Below, piece after piece: positions 35,368-46,575 of a DNA stretch of 64,000 nt. The position numbers and the translations under genes were made by a program. Below the pieces are notes generated by a model. That model was not told the origin of the DNA and searched no databases. It saw only the letters and a program-made list of their open reading frames with translations. How positions within the stretch are numbered: the stretch's first letter is position 1; every line of letters begins with the position of its first letter. Location: positions 1,488,001-1,552,000 of the forward strand of contig CP137865.1 in NCBI GenBank assembly GCA_034406715.1, given 5' to 3'. The stretch comes from Rhodotorula mucilaginosa (lineage: Eukaryota; Basidiomycota; Microbotryomycetes; Sporidiobolales; Sporidiobolaceae).

Positions 35368-36764
35368 ATGATCGCAGATGAAGGCGATCGCGTGAGCGAC
35401 TCGCTTCAGTGGTCGAAGGCTCAGCGGAAGCTCACAGACGTGATCCGAGACGCCAATGAGGGAGCCGCAGACTCGCCACCGAAAATGCCGCTGCAGATGA
35501 GCATGTCCACGGCGAACCAGCTCCGCCGCGCCCTCCCCGCAGCTGACTCTCTCCTGCCCGGCATGGACACGACGAAGACTTTTGAGTGCTCCTTTGTCCG
35601 CGAGGACGGCTCAGCTTGCCAGTACTCAACGAGGAGGCGCGAGTACCTCCAGACCCATCAAGCAAAGGCTCACGGCCAAGACGTCAAAGAGTGGATTTGC
35701 CCTCGGTGCAACTACAAGTGTATCAGTCGGAAGTCGAAGCTGAAACACATGCGCGAGCACCAAGAAGGCAAAGTTGGAGGCGCTTGCAGGCGTGGCGCTT
35801 GCGGGCACGCCCGAGCGCCTCGACCGCCTCGACAACCTCGACCGCCTCGACCGCCTCGAACCCGCCCGCGTCAAACCCACCCGCCTCAAACGGGAACTCA
35901 AAGCCGCCCTCCTCGAACGCAAACTCGCATGCGAAATCAAACACGCCGGCCTCGAAGGCACCCCCGTCAAAAAGTGTTCCGACCGCCGCTCTTGCGGGTA
36001 CTCGTCCTCGCGTGCGACTCCCGACACTGGATGAGAACTTGGACTTCCTCTGCACAAATTGCGGCAAGACATGGACCTCCGCGTCAATGTACAAGATCCA
36101 TGCGCCGTGCTTCGCTCCCGACCCATGTGCGGACTGCGGCTTTCTCGCCGGCGGCGAGGCTCAGCTGCGCGCTCACCGTTTGGCAAAGCACCCGCAAAAC
36201 AAGAAGGACCAGCAGCAGGCGGCGAAGGCGGCTGAATGGACGAGAAGACTGCGGCGAAGCGGAAAGCGGAGGACGAAGCGGCGGACAGGGAAGGGAAGCG
36301 CCGCAAGTGGACTCAGGGCAAGGGCAAGGACCCCTGCTCGAACCCGGATTGCCAGAGCTTCACCGAGTACGGCAACTTTCTCACCAGCGAGGGCTGGCCG
36401 CTCTGCAACACCTGCGCTGAGTTTACTTTCCTTTTCCACATGCTCTTGAGATTTCACTTGACTGATTCAGGTTCCTTGGGTGCACAGGGCAGAGATGGAA
36501 CAGGCACGGAGGAAGCGTCGCCTACAAGAGGGACTACGGGAACGATGTGAAAAAGATGCCGAGGTTTGTCGCACCTCCTGGCACGATCCACCGCAACAAC
36601 AGGGGCGACGCGGGGACCAGCCGGGCTCAAAAAAGACTCAAGAGAAGAAGAAGAAGGAGCACGAGTTGCGGGAGAAGATGAAGGCGAAAGAGTGGGGAGA
36701 GTACGGGGAGGGCGATGACGAGGAAGAGGAGGAGGAGGAGGAGGAGGCAGACGACAACTCTTAG
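35368..36764 (+). CDS. Zinc-finger protein, C2H2 plus GATA-like finger, model uncertain
   Basis: Coding-like sequence with zinc-finger motifs spread over all three frames. The first part holds two C2H2-like fingers: FECSFVREDGSACQYS...H and WICPRCNYKCIS...HMREH. After a frame change come an Ala/Ser/Asn/Pro linker and two more: FLCTNCGKTWTSASMYKIH and DPCADCGFLAGGEAQLRAH. After another change come a Lys-rich stretch and a GATA-like finger, DPCSNPDCQSF...WPLCNTC. An intron (GTTTAC ... GATTCAG) then leads to Lys/Arg- and Glu-rich sequence ending near 36764. A nuclear, nucleic-acid-binding role is inferred. The frame changes have no clear introns, so either short atypical introns or decay applies. 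Confidence 0.4.
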
Positions 36765-38344
36765 GTAAGTGCGACTCTCTGCGCTAAGTGGTCAGGCTGT
36801 CCTGGGCCTGATTGTTGGGGGACAACGGTGGTTTCATTCGCAGTCGGGCACCACTCGACTTTCCAGCCTTCCCGGACCGCACCTCTTTCCTTGATCCTCG
36901 CCCGCCACATGCCTTCTGTTTCTCCTCATTGCTGCCGCCACCGCACCTCTCTGTTTCAGCTGTCTTCGGCGTCCTCGGCGTCCTCAACTGCCTCGGCCAG
37001 TCCCGACTCTTCCCGGACCCACGGTCGTGTTCTTCGGCTTCCTCGTCACCCCCCATTACTCTCGCCACTCTTGTCACTCTTGTCACTCTCGTCACTATCA
37101 CCACCTTTGCTACCCTCGCCACCCTCGCCACTTTTACCGTCCTCGTCACCGTCCTCGTCGCCGTCGCAAGCCTAGGCGTCGTTCTCTCCTCGGCGGCGCG
37201 ACCCTTCCTTCATCGACCTCATCTTCCTTCATCCGCCTCATCACGAGTCTTGCCATCCTTGCCATCCTTGCTGTTCTAGGCGCCATCTCCGCGGCTCGCC
37301 GACCCTCTTTGACTCTCTTTGACCCTCGAAGCCCTCGACTCTCGAAACGCTCGCTTCGATCATAATCTTCCTGATCCTCACCGTCCTCACCGTCCTCACT
37401 GTCCTCACTGTCCTGACTGTCGTCACCGTTATGTTCTCTCTACCCCCTCACGAGCGCATGACCCAGTCCCTTTTGATGCTTTTGGCGAACTTTTCGCCGT
37501 TTTCGATAGTTCAATGTGTTGTCCCTCGCGTTTGCGTTTGCGATACCCTTGTGCAGCAAACCCTGCCGTACAAGCACCACCAGCGTGTCCTGTCCTCGAT
37601 GACACGAGTGAGGCGTGTGCAGCAACTTTAAGGGTTTTATCGCGAGCAATTTCGCAGAAGGATGCAGGGTGGTGACGAGAGACAAATGGTATCCAGGCGC
37701 CTGGAGAGGGAGGCAAGGAGCAAACAGAATCTAGATTTGGATCTTCTTGACCTGCTCCCAGGGTAGCTTGGGGTGACCAAAGTGATCATTGCAAGCCATT
37801 GAGCTGTAAATTGGGCACTGCAGGTTGCCAACAGAAGCACAAAAGCGGAGGTCAACATCTCACGGCTTCAGAACATTCACCTGATGTGCGCCAGATCTGG
37901 AGGTGCCACCGCTGCTTCAAGTCTGGTACAATATAGTAAAACCATTTGTATCAACAGAGAGGGTAATTTCTGTTCTGAAAAAAAAGGAGTGTGGTAGAGA
38001 CACACACCTTTGAGATCAAGCAAGGTAAATCAGCTCGTAAGCAAGTCTTGAGCAAAGCAATTCACTCTCTGGCTTACTTGCATCTCCTGGCTCTACTCCT
38101 GCCTGCTTTTGACAGGCAGCCACTTAATGTACTGGTCCTTGCGACTGGAGTGCAGTGCCTCTGCGCAGATTTGCTTTCCCACCGCTTGCCAGCCAAGAGT
38201 ACAAGATATTCTGTCACATGTTCACATCAAAGACTGGTGTCAATGATCAACATCCACAACCCTCCACCGACTCCAACCGGCAACCCCATGCACAGGATCG
38301 CTGCTCCATTCTTCTTTCCCATGCTTGGACTCATTTGAAAGTGC
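36765..38344. repeat. Low-complexity CT/AC-rich DNA, no clear gene
   Basis: From about 37040 to 37175 and again 37370-37430 the plus strand is made of variants of GTCACTCTC and GTCCTCACC, with long Leu/Ser/Thr-only frames that look like repeat by-products. From 37430 to 38344 the sequence is A/T-richer and may contain remnants of the 3' half of the R2 gene on the minus strand. Confidence 0.5.
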
Positions 38345-39271
38345 ATCTTAGTCCAGCCGCCTGCGAGGTACATTTTCTGACATGCGGCGTTGAACTGCAC
38401 AGTAGAGGTGTCTGGGGTTGTCAGTACTGCCAAAGCCGCGCATGCCGCGCCAGGTGGTGCGCCGGGCGGCACCGAGGTAAACCGGAAAAGACTGACGGAT
38501 TCGGTCCTTGTATTTGTCTGCAAAATTGTCTGCAGAGATTTGAAGGGTTGCCAATCAGTTTCTCTTACTGGAGTCTTAACCAATTTCTCTTCCTGAAGAC
38601 TTGAGCAGGAGGAGACAGTAGCTTACCAGAAATAGCCCCCGCCAAATTCATCCGCCGGGGCGTAGAATGACTGTCAATGGCAGCAGCGTGTTCTGTGCTG
38701 TTCCTGTTGCGGAGGAAAGGAGGCGTGCTCTGCCCTCCGTACTGCATGTGGTCTGCCTCAGGAAATCCCTCATCCTGCGCAGCAAGGACCGCGGAAACAT
38801 GAGAGTCCGGGTTGTAATTGCAGAGATCGTTCGTGTTGAGCGATCTTTGGGCAGGGATCCTATAAGGATAACTAAAACCTATCGGCCATGCACCATTGCA
38901 AAGCTGAGGTCAGCTAACTGACTCTCAAGTCTCAGGACCGAGTCTGCATTGCGAGTCAAGGACTGAGCTTTGAGCAGGAGCTCACTGGGAGGACCCTGAA
39001 AGCCTTGGGTCTGCTCGGGGGCTGTGCTTGCACGGCGTAAAGTTCCAATGGCGTTTGAGAACTCAGTGGACGATTGCGGTCTCGAGATGACTGGCCTCAA
39101 AAGAGCGCCGTCGCGCTTAAGGGGCGTCGTCGCACCCGGCTGGAGCGGTTTCCTGCTCGGAGGAGTTGCTTGACTGTTGTGCCGCTCGTGAGGCTCGTCT
39201 TTACCGCCACACCGAGCCCGACAAGCACGCTCGGCGCAAATTTGCTCTGAAAGTAGAGAGGGTGTCGACAT
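38345..39271 (-). CDS. R2: copy 2 of the unrecognised family (N-terminal part)
   Basis: The start is MSTPSLLSEQICAERACRARC, then HNSQATPPSRKPLQPGATTP, TLRRASTAPEQ and SLTRNADSVLRLESQLADLS. A second exon-like block, EGFPEADHMQYGGQ, ends at a GTAAGC donor (about 38620) placed exactly as in R1. A further exon begins at a CTGCAG acceptor: DNFADKYKDRIRQSFPVY. The order and splice sites match R1, while the DNA is clearly diverged. The 5' flank (39272-39410) also matches R1's. R2 seems the most intact of the three copies in this part. No known domain is recognised. The gene faces a USP-like fragment on the plus strand. Confidence 0.45.
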
Positions 39272-40091
39272 CCTGGAAAAGTGCTTGGCTCGGCTTTGGA
39301 AGAAGCGAGACTGCAGGAACGAAAGAAGCGGGAGCGGCTATCTTATGGACGATATGGCGCAAGTGGGATGGCGTGATTGTCCGTCCGTGACGAACAGGCG
39401 GTTGCGCGGAGCTCCGAGCGCGGCGGAAGCTGGTCCCGAGAGACCGCGCATGCGATTCAGGCGGCACCCTTTTCAGCAAAGCTCACGGGGCGCCTCAGCG
39501 ACACCCCCCTCAAAGGTCATTCAGAAGTGTGCCCACTTCTACGCGACTACAGTCAGTAGCATCCGCGCTGGGCCTGCAAGATTTGCACGTGCCCCCGAAC
39601 GCGTTCGGCGAAGGAAAAGCCCGCGGACATGCCGAGGTCTGGTGCACGAGGGTCCCGTCTGCGGCCATCGGAACGAGAGGATTTGGCCGAAGTCCATTGA
39701 CTCCTTTCTAAAGAGTCACATATGTCTGGTCTGGGACGTGGAGGTGCGAGCTTCTCTGAGCGTCGAGGCGAAAACGGGCGGCGAGGGGAACAGCAGCAAT
39801 GGACGTTGTTGAGCGTCGGACGGGGTGCCGGGCGAGAGTAGATTTGAGAGCCGTGTCTTTAAAGCATGAAGAGTGTCGGAAGTTCCAGCGACAGAGCCAC
39901 GAAGGCGAGCCGTGAACAACGACGAGAACGAGAAGAGAATTCTGTCAGGAAACGCCACTTGGGCGTGTTAACCCTCGCAAGGTTCCACATGGCTCCTTTA
40001 GAGACAGAGCGATGCCCATCTCAATAAGGATCATGGGCTATCCCCGCCTTGCTCACTTGCGGTCCTCCTGCGCCCTGTTCACCTTCCACAC
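39272..40091. other. Gap between R2 and the USP-like fragment
   Basis: The first 140 bases resemble the 5' flank of R1. The rest has short ORFs on both strands but no recognisable motif. Confidence 0.4.
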
Positions 40092-40280
40092 TTGACTGCT
40101 TCTGCGTACACCTTCTTGATCCGCTGCCTCTCGGCATCCTCCTCCTTTCGCGACGGACACTTTGTTGTAAACAGCGTTCAAGAAGAGGGAGTATACCGTA
40201 TTTGCAACTACAGGTTGTCAAGGCCAACTTCTATCAGCCCCGCGCATCATCTTTCACTGAGAACCTGTCGCGTGAGATGA
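40092..40280 (+). pseudogene. USP3: fragment resembling the His-box exon of USP1/USP2
   Basis: An open frame reads SAYTFLIRCLSASSSFRDG, then HFVVNSVQEEGVYRICNYR. It lines up with the USP1 and USP2 His-box exons: hydrophobic strand, spacer, then G-H-F-V, a Val and an E-E-G turn, with the D-D-D turn lost. I could not find matching Cys-box or QQDA segments upstream, so only a remnant is claimed. It lies between R2 and R3, both on the other strand. Confidence 0.35.
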
Positions 40281-40393
40281 CCGCCTTCCTTGCCGAGGCA
40301 CCTTTTTCCTGTCTATCGTTGGCATAGTCACCCCACCTTCCGAGTCGGAGCTCTGTGCGGACTGGCCAGGTTCTGTTGCGGAGCGTCGCACTG

Positions 40394-40882
40394 TCAAAAG
40401 TAGGCGTCACGACCCTGAGCAGTGAATCGGTCCGCGGGAGAGGGCGCATCTTGGTCCTCTCCTGCCTCAGCCGTACCCTGCTCTGGCATGGTGAAAACTT
40501 TGCGCAAGAGGTTGTGCTTCGGTAGTTTGTGCAGATTTGTAGTGCCAAAGTTCCGATTTTCCCGAGTGAGACGGTCATCTATAGAGCGAGGCGGAGAATT
40601 CAGCATATGGGAGGGACCAGTCATGTTGCAAAGTCGACATGTACAAATTTGCAACTTACTGGGTTCAGACTGTTGTGTCGCTTGCAGATGATTGTTGGAG
40701 AAATCATCAGCACTCGACCTCGGAGTGAGCACGACCGGGCTCGACTTCGGGCTCGTGCGCGGTGTGAACACGACTGGGCTCGTCGAGCCAGTGCGCGCGC
40801 CCGGTGTCGTCGCTCCCTGCTCAAATGGGGAAGAGTCGCTCCCGTGCGAATCGCGGTGGTGGCCTCCAGTGTGAGTCACCAT
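40394..40882 (-). CDS. R3: copy 3 of the unrecognised family, most diverged
   Basis: One open frame of 162 residues, MVTHTGGHHRDSHGSDSS then PFEQGATTPGARTGS. It aligns with R2 at the QPGATTP block, at PRSSADDFSNN (R2 PQSSTEFSN), and at RLTRENRNF (R2 SLTRNADSV), and it ends with an Ala/Asp/Pro stretch comparable with the PEAD-QYGGQ block. It carries ICTCRLC, a C-x-C-x2-C cluster that could bind zinc and sits later in the chain than the Cys of R2. The start and the absence of introns are uncertain. Confidence 0.35.
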   Translation of the reverse strand: MVTHTGGHHRDSHGSDSSPFEQGATTPGARTGSTSPVVFTPRTSPKSSPVVLTPRSSADDFSNNHLQATQQSEPSKLQICTCRLCNMTGPSHMLNSPPRSIDDRLTRENRNFGTTNLHKLPKHNLLRKVFTMPEQGTAEAGEDQDAPSPADRFTAQGRDAYF

Positions 40883-41637
40883 TCTTGTAGATGGCTATGA
40901 AAAGCAGAAGATTTGGGGGGGAGAGCAAAGAGAGAGAGAGAGAGAAGGAGGAACCCCTTGAGGTCGACGGCCTGGCGTCCGTTGCGCGATAAGCGATGGC
41001 GTGATCACCCAAGGCGAACGGACGTATCCGCGGCGTTCCGAGCAAGCCCAAGATAGGAGCCTGTCGCAGAGACAAACAACCGAAGAAAACAGCGAGGGAC
41101 GAATCGTGCACCGTCTTATTTCAAATTGCTTGTGACGCCTTCGCCGCGACACGGGGGAGCGTGCGTCATGCAAGCAGGACAGCCTCCGAAGGATCGTACG
41201 GGGTAATTGACCGGTTTTGGGCGAGTTGGAATTTGAAACGTGTGGCCGGGCGAAGAAACCCGCGGACAGGCCGAGGACAAGGGACGTCGACGCGGCAAGC
41301 GAGCGGCCGTTGGAGCGAGCGGGTGGGATCGCCGAGGCGCAGCATCGTGTACAATCTAGCTCGGTTCTGATGCGAATTCCTCGAGCGCTAGCTGGGAGAG
41401 AAACGCGTGAGAGAGTGGAAAAGCGATTGGCAGAGCGTGCAGACGGAGTGCCGGCGGACGAGTCCGGTTGAGGGCGGAGATAAGCAGAAGCCTGACGAAG
41501 CGTCGTGTCTAGAGTATGAAAGCCAGCCCACTCAAGAAGCTATAGCGACGCAAGTGAGCGGTGAGGAAAGGAGCAACTGGGACGCGAACGCGGCCGAGGT
41601 CTCGCTCACAACGACCCCTCGCCGATATTCAGCGACG
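40883..41637. other. Intergenic, right border of the accessory island
   Basis: Contains a 24-base GA run (about 40926-40950) and no recognisable gene. It leads into the 5' untranslated region of the ADCK1-like gene. Confidence 0.5.
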
Positions 41638-44600
41638 ATGCTCCGGGCTGCACGCCCTTTACGGGTGTCTCTAGCGCAGGCTAGACCCGCTCCGCCCGCC
41701 GTCCTGCGGAGAGGTGAGCCGGGTTTCACTTCCGATCAGTTCAACTGGCGACGTCATGTCGACCGCCCTGTCGCGCACAAGGGCAGAGCCTCGGGGGTGA
41801 TAGCGAGGCGACGTGATCGTCTTTTCATGCAGCTGCTCGCACGAATCTGCCCGCTGATCCGGTAGTGGCTCGCAGTGCGGATCCGAGCCGCCTCCGTCTC
41901 GCCGTGGCAACTCGCCTGGAACGAAGCCAAGACAGGGCAGCGAACTACACTCGCAAGGTTCTATTCAACTTCAACCCCGCAAGACCCGCCCCGAGTGGCG
42001 CCCGCACCCCATGCTGCCGCCGCCACCAACGCAGGCACCGACTCGCCCGTCGCAAGTTCGTTCACGCGCAAACCCCGCTTGGCGTCAAGACACCGCCTGA
42101 GCCAGCTCCAGCACGACTTGTACCTCCTCCTCTCGCGCAAATTGCCCCTCCAGGCCATCCGGTCCCGGTACGACAAACACCGCCCGTCGCGGCGCCAACG
42201 CCGACTCTTGCTCCTCGCCTTGGCCCTCGCCGCCTTTGCCACCGCGTACGAGTTCTCGACCCCGTTCCGACACGGCGTCATCGCCGTCGAACGGTGCGCC
42301 GTCATCGGCTGGGCGGTCCTGCGCGCCGTCGTCGATTACAAGTTGCTGTTCAGGAAGGAGTGGCCCGAGACGGCCGAGGGGCACACGCAGCGCCATCAGG
42401 ACTATGAGGACACGCACTGGAAGGCCGCGCACCGCTTGATGGAAGCCCTCAGGCAACTCGGAGGGATCTACATCAAGGTACGTGCGCGCGCGAGGGCGAA
42501 CGAGCGGAGACGATTCCCATTCGCGACAGGTACTGATCCCTTTTCGCACGAACGAACGCGCACAGCTCGGCCAACACCTCTCGACGGTCCAGTTGATCCC
42601 CGCCCCGTGGGCCGAAGCGATGCGCCCCCTTCAAGACCAATGCTTCCCGACCCCGCTCGACGAACTGCAAGCCCTCTTCCTCGCCGAGACGGGCGCCCCG
42701 ATGACCTACTTCTTCTCGTCGTTCGACCCGGACCCGATCGGCGTCGCGAGCTTGGCCCAGGTGCACAAGGCCGTTGAGCGCGAGTCGGGCAGGATGGTCG
42801 CCGTCAAGTGCATGCATCCGCACCTCGAAGAGTGCGTTTTTCGACTTTCCCTCTCGCAGCATGATTGACGTCCTTCCACCTGCGGGTCGAAGGGGTCACT
42901 CATTGGCGAAGCTTCTTACGCACACAGATTCGCCGCGATCGATATGCAGACGACGACGTTCTTGCTGCACGCCGTCAAGCGCATCTTCCCGACATTCGAG
43001 TTCACCTGGCTCGGCGAAGAGATGGAGCAGAACCTCCCGCTCGAGATGGACTTTCGTGCGTGTTCCGCCGCTTTCTCACCACGCTCTTTCCATTGCTGGC
43101 TATATTATCAGCAACTTGGACTGATGGTTACATAGGGGCCAACTCGCAGGGCACGAAGCGGCGAACGCGGCGAGATGCGTGCGCGACTTTGCCGACTTGA
43201 AGCAGACGACGCTCGTCCTCCCCGAGGTCATGTGGGCCAAGAAGCGCGTCATGGTCATGGAATGTGCGTGCCTCGGCTCCCTCTCTCAAGTCTTTATACT
43301 TGCAGTACGGTTGTCGTCAACTTCCGTACCGGTTCTGATTGCGGGATACGGTCATCGCACGCAGTCATCCAAGGCGGCCGGGTGGACGACCTCGCGTACC
43401 TCGCCAAGCACAAGATTGATCGCAACCTCGTCAGTCGCGAGATTGCAGAGATCACGGCGCGCATGATCCACATCACCGGTGCGTCGCGTCACGCATGTCG
43501 AGTTCAACCTGTGGAGCTCTAGTGAGCGATGCAGGCTGATTCCGCTCGTTCGTTCGTGGCCGCACAGGCTTCTTCCACGCCGACTTGCACGGCGGCAACC
43601 TCTTGATCCGCCCGGCACTGCCGCACTCGCGATCGCCCTACAACTTTGAAGTCGTCCTCCTCGACCACGGCCTATACTTCGACCTGCCCGACGACCTCCG
43701 CGTCAACTACTCGAAATTCTGGCTCTCGTTGATGGAGTCCAACTCTCCCTCGGTCGAAGCTGCGCGGCGCAAGTACGCGAAACTGGTCGCCAACATTGAT
43801 GATGACCATTATCCGCTGTTTCAAGCGGCGATTACGGGTCGCGCGGCGTTGCAGGGGGCGACTCTGAGTGGGGAAGAGACGAAGGGGACCACCAGGAGGG
43901 GGAGCATGCTCGATTTGGAGGGGAACTCGCCCGAGGAGAGGAAGATGATGAGGAGGGCGATGGTCGAAGGGGGACCGGACGGGAGCAACTTGCTCGAGCA
44001 GCTGTTTGTCATCCTGCGCAACATTCCGAGGAGGTGCGTGGGAGTTTGCGAGTATCTATTCAGGCGATATACTCGACCTCTCGAGTGGTTCGTTGACTTG
44101 GATACGCGTTCATGGGCCACGTGCAGGATGCTCATGATCTTCAAGGTCAACGATTTGAACCGGTGCGTCGCCTGATCTCGTTTTCGCTTGACTTTTTGAG
44201 CAGGCTCGGCTCACTGACTCGCGCGCGCCGTGCAAAACATAGGGCTCTCGACATCTCGCTGCAGACGACACACTCGCCGGTCCGGATCTTTTTGATCATC
44301 GCCTCGTGAGTCCATCCATTGCGGTTTGCGTGCGCACTGTCCGATCCTACCTTTGCCAGTGGGGTTCAGCGGATTTTCACATATGTTCTGCAAGCGTGGC
44401 CTCGCTGACTTTTTCCACCTGCCTTCCCTTCTCGCGCGCGCGCGCGCAACAGGTACTGCAACCTCGCGATCCGGCTCGACGACCTCTCTCATTTGTCCGA
44501 GTTGACGCTCCGCGAGCGGTTCTCGTCGTGGTGGCGGTACCAGTCGTGGCGGCTGACGCTGTGGATGTACACGTTCGGGGCCGAGAGCAAGACGGTGATT

Positions 44601-44648
44601 GATCGGTGGAAGGGCGTCCGGAGGAAAGAGTTGGTGCTCGAGTTGTGA
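41638..44648 (+). CDS. MCP2: Mitochondrial ADCK1/Mcp2-type ABC1 atypical kinase
   Basis: Ten exons give 686 residues. The N-terminus is Arg/Ala/Ser-rich with LARFYSTST, typical of a mitochondrial presequence, then a hydrophobic segment (LLLLALALAAFATAYEF). The UbiB/ABC1 fold follows: GGIYIKLGQHLSTVQLIP (KxGQ motif), VASLAQVHKAV (Ala-rich loop), VAVKCMHP (Lys), EEMEQNLPLEMDF, VMEFIQGGRVDD (hinge), GFFHADLHGGNLLI (catalytic loop) and EVVLLDHGLYFDL (DHG in place of DFG, as in ADCK1). The ADCK1/Mcp2 branch acts in inner-membrane lipid and coenzyme Q balance; ABC1 proteins are generally ATPases rather than protein kinases. It ends KELVLEL. Confidence 0.92.
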
Positions 44649-45166
44649 GCGAGGGGGGCGGGTGCGGGGAAGAGCCTCGTAGCGATAGATGTCCTCTCTA
44701 TATTATACAACCCCAGAACCAACTCTTGTCGCTATGCATGCTGCTGGGGTTGATGAAGCTTCCGCGTCAAAGTCTGCACGTGATTGCGACTCTTCCTGCT
44801 CTCTTGCCCCCTTATAGCTACGGACCAACGCTCGAAGGCGTGTGCGCGGGTGCTGCAGGTTCTTGTAGAAAAACCCGACCCGCGCCCATTACCGCAATGC
44901 GCTCTCGCTCCCACTATGCGCCTGCTCCCGCTTCGTCACCAGCCTCCCCGACAACAACAACAACAGCAACAGCAGCAGGCCAAGTCGCCTCGCCACTGCT
45001 CGACGTGACTGAGCAGGGGAGCGCATCAAGCGCGCGTAGGAAGACGGCGAGGACACGCTCGAAGCGAGGCGACGATCCGGTCAAGAGATGGTCCAGAAGA
45101 GCATGGTGGTGGCCGGTATGTCCCTGACGGGGCCGGAGACAGGGCGAAGCTGACAAGAAAGCACGC
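44649..45166. other. Intergenic
   Basis: 3' flank of the ADCK1-like gene and promoter of the GT32 gene. Contains a CACGTG at about 44776 and a CAACAG-type repeat near 44952-44980. No gene is seen. Confidence 0.5.
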
Positions 45167-46575
45167 ATGCAGAGACGACCGTCCATATGGATCGGTGTCG
45201 CTGTGCTCGTGGCTGCCGCGGCGTTGCTCGCCCGACATCATTACGCGACTCGAATCCCTTTTCACTATCCGCTCGCTCATCCAGTCGGAAACACCACTTT
45301 TGCGCCGACCGAAGAACGCAGAATCCCACCTTATGTCCACTACGTCTTTGGCCTTTCTCCCCCTTCGCCCAAGAACGAGTTCAACTTTATCCACTACCTT
45401 TGCCTCACCTCCGCCCTCGTCGAACTGAAACCCCAGATCGTCTACTTCCACTACCGCTTCAAACCGACGAGCTGGTACTGGATTCGGTTCAAACTCGAGG
45501 TCGAACGGAGCGAGACGACCAGGCTCGAGATGGTGCGGGAACGGGACGTGACCGAGGTGTTTGGGAACCCGGTCGAGCATTACGCCCACAAGGCGGACGT
45601 GCTCCGCCTCGAGGCACTCCAGAAGTACGGCGGTGTGTACTTGGATGCCGATGTGTTGGTCGTACGGGGTGAGTGCTCCGTTCCCGTGTCTATGGGGGTT
45701 GGACCGGCGGCCTTCGCACTCCAGCGCTCCTAGCTGACGCTTGCACCCCGAACGTTCTCACAGACTTTGCGCCGCTGTACCGCCTCGACACCGTCATGGG
45801 TATGGAATCGCAACCGAACCTCGATCCGGCATTGCCGCCGTCGGGACTGTGCAACGCCGTCATCCTGGCTAAACCCTACAGCTCGTTCATCAGTGCGTGC
45901 CACGCGTCTCGCCGTCTTCGGCTCGAAGCGGATGCAATTGCAGTGCAACTCGAGCCTGATTCGTGTTTGTGGCCTCGTACAGCACGGTGGATCGACAGCT
46001 ACCGCACGTTCAACAAGACGCTCTGGGCGAAACACAGCGTGACGACTCCATGGGTGCGTACGCGGAGCGCTCGATACCGCGCCTCAGGCGGAGGGAAATG
46101 TCTACACTGGGATGCTGATTGTCGATGATCGTCGCACAGGACCTTGCCCGCGCCTACCCCACGGAGATTACCGTCCTGAACAAGTTTGCCTTCTTCTGGC
46201 CCATCTGGTGCGCTCTCGTTTCTCTTCCGACAATCTTGAACTGGTCGCTAATCTCAGAGTGCACACAGGGACGACGACTCGCTCCGGGTGATCCACCGCG
46301 ACGACCGCAACTCGTTCCATCGCGCGCCGGCCCTCGCCCCAACCTGGGACACCCCCTTCGCCTGCCACCTCTGGGAATCGACCGCCTACGAGCGCTACCT
46401 CTCCCCGTACGATCCCGACCGGATCCACAACCGCGGCAAGAAGCAAGGAGCGGAGCGCGAAGAGGACGGCGCGAGCGACGAGAATAGCTTTTCGAGGGAG
46501 GCGAGGCGGTTCGTTTCGGACGAGTTTAGGGCCGCGTGGAGAGCGGCCAAGGCGCTCGGGTTGGTGGATCACTAA
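45167..46575 (+). CDS. GT32-type glycosyltransferase with DxD motif
   Basis: Five exons (45167-45668, 45764-45892, 45983-46053, 46140-46207, 46269-46575) give 358 residues. A short basic N-terminus and one hydrophobic segment (IGVAVLVAAAALLA) make a type II membrane anchor, so a Golgi or ER lumen site is expected. The sugar-binding DxD region is HKADVLRLEALQKYGGVYLD followed by ADVLVV, with the D-x-D being the metal/nucleotide-sugar site. Later blocks are SGLCNAVILAKPYSSF, RWIDSYRTF and CHLWEST. GT32 includes Och1 and MIPC synthases, but this sequence is not close enough by eye to name a substrate. The C-terminus is Arg/Glu-rich and ends GLVDH. Confidence 0.85.

Noticed and set aside
36828-37365. 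Leu/Ser/His-rich plus-strand ORFs
   Set aside because: They come from short tandem CT/AC repeats in several frames and have no domain features.
27990-40882. Assigning the R family to KDZ, Plavaka/CACTA or another known transposon
   Set aside because: Copy number and flanking position suggest mobility, but I see no transposase core (DDE block), terminal inverted repeats or target-site duplications, so no class is named.
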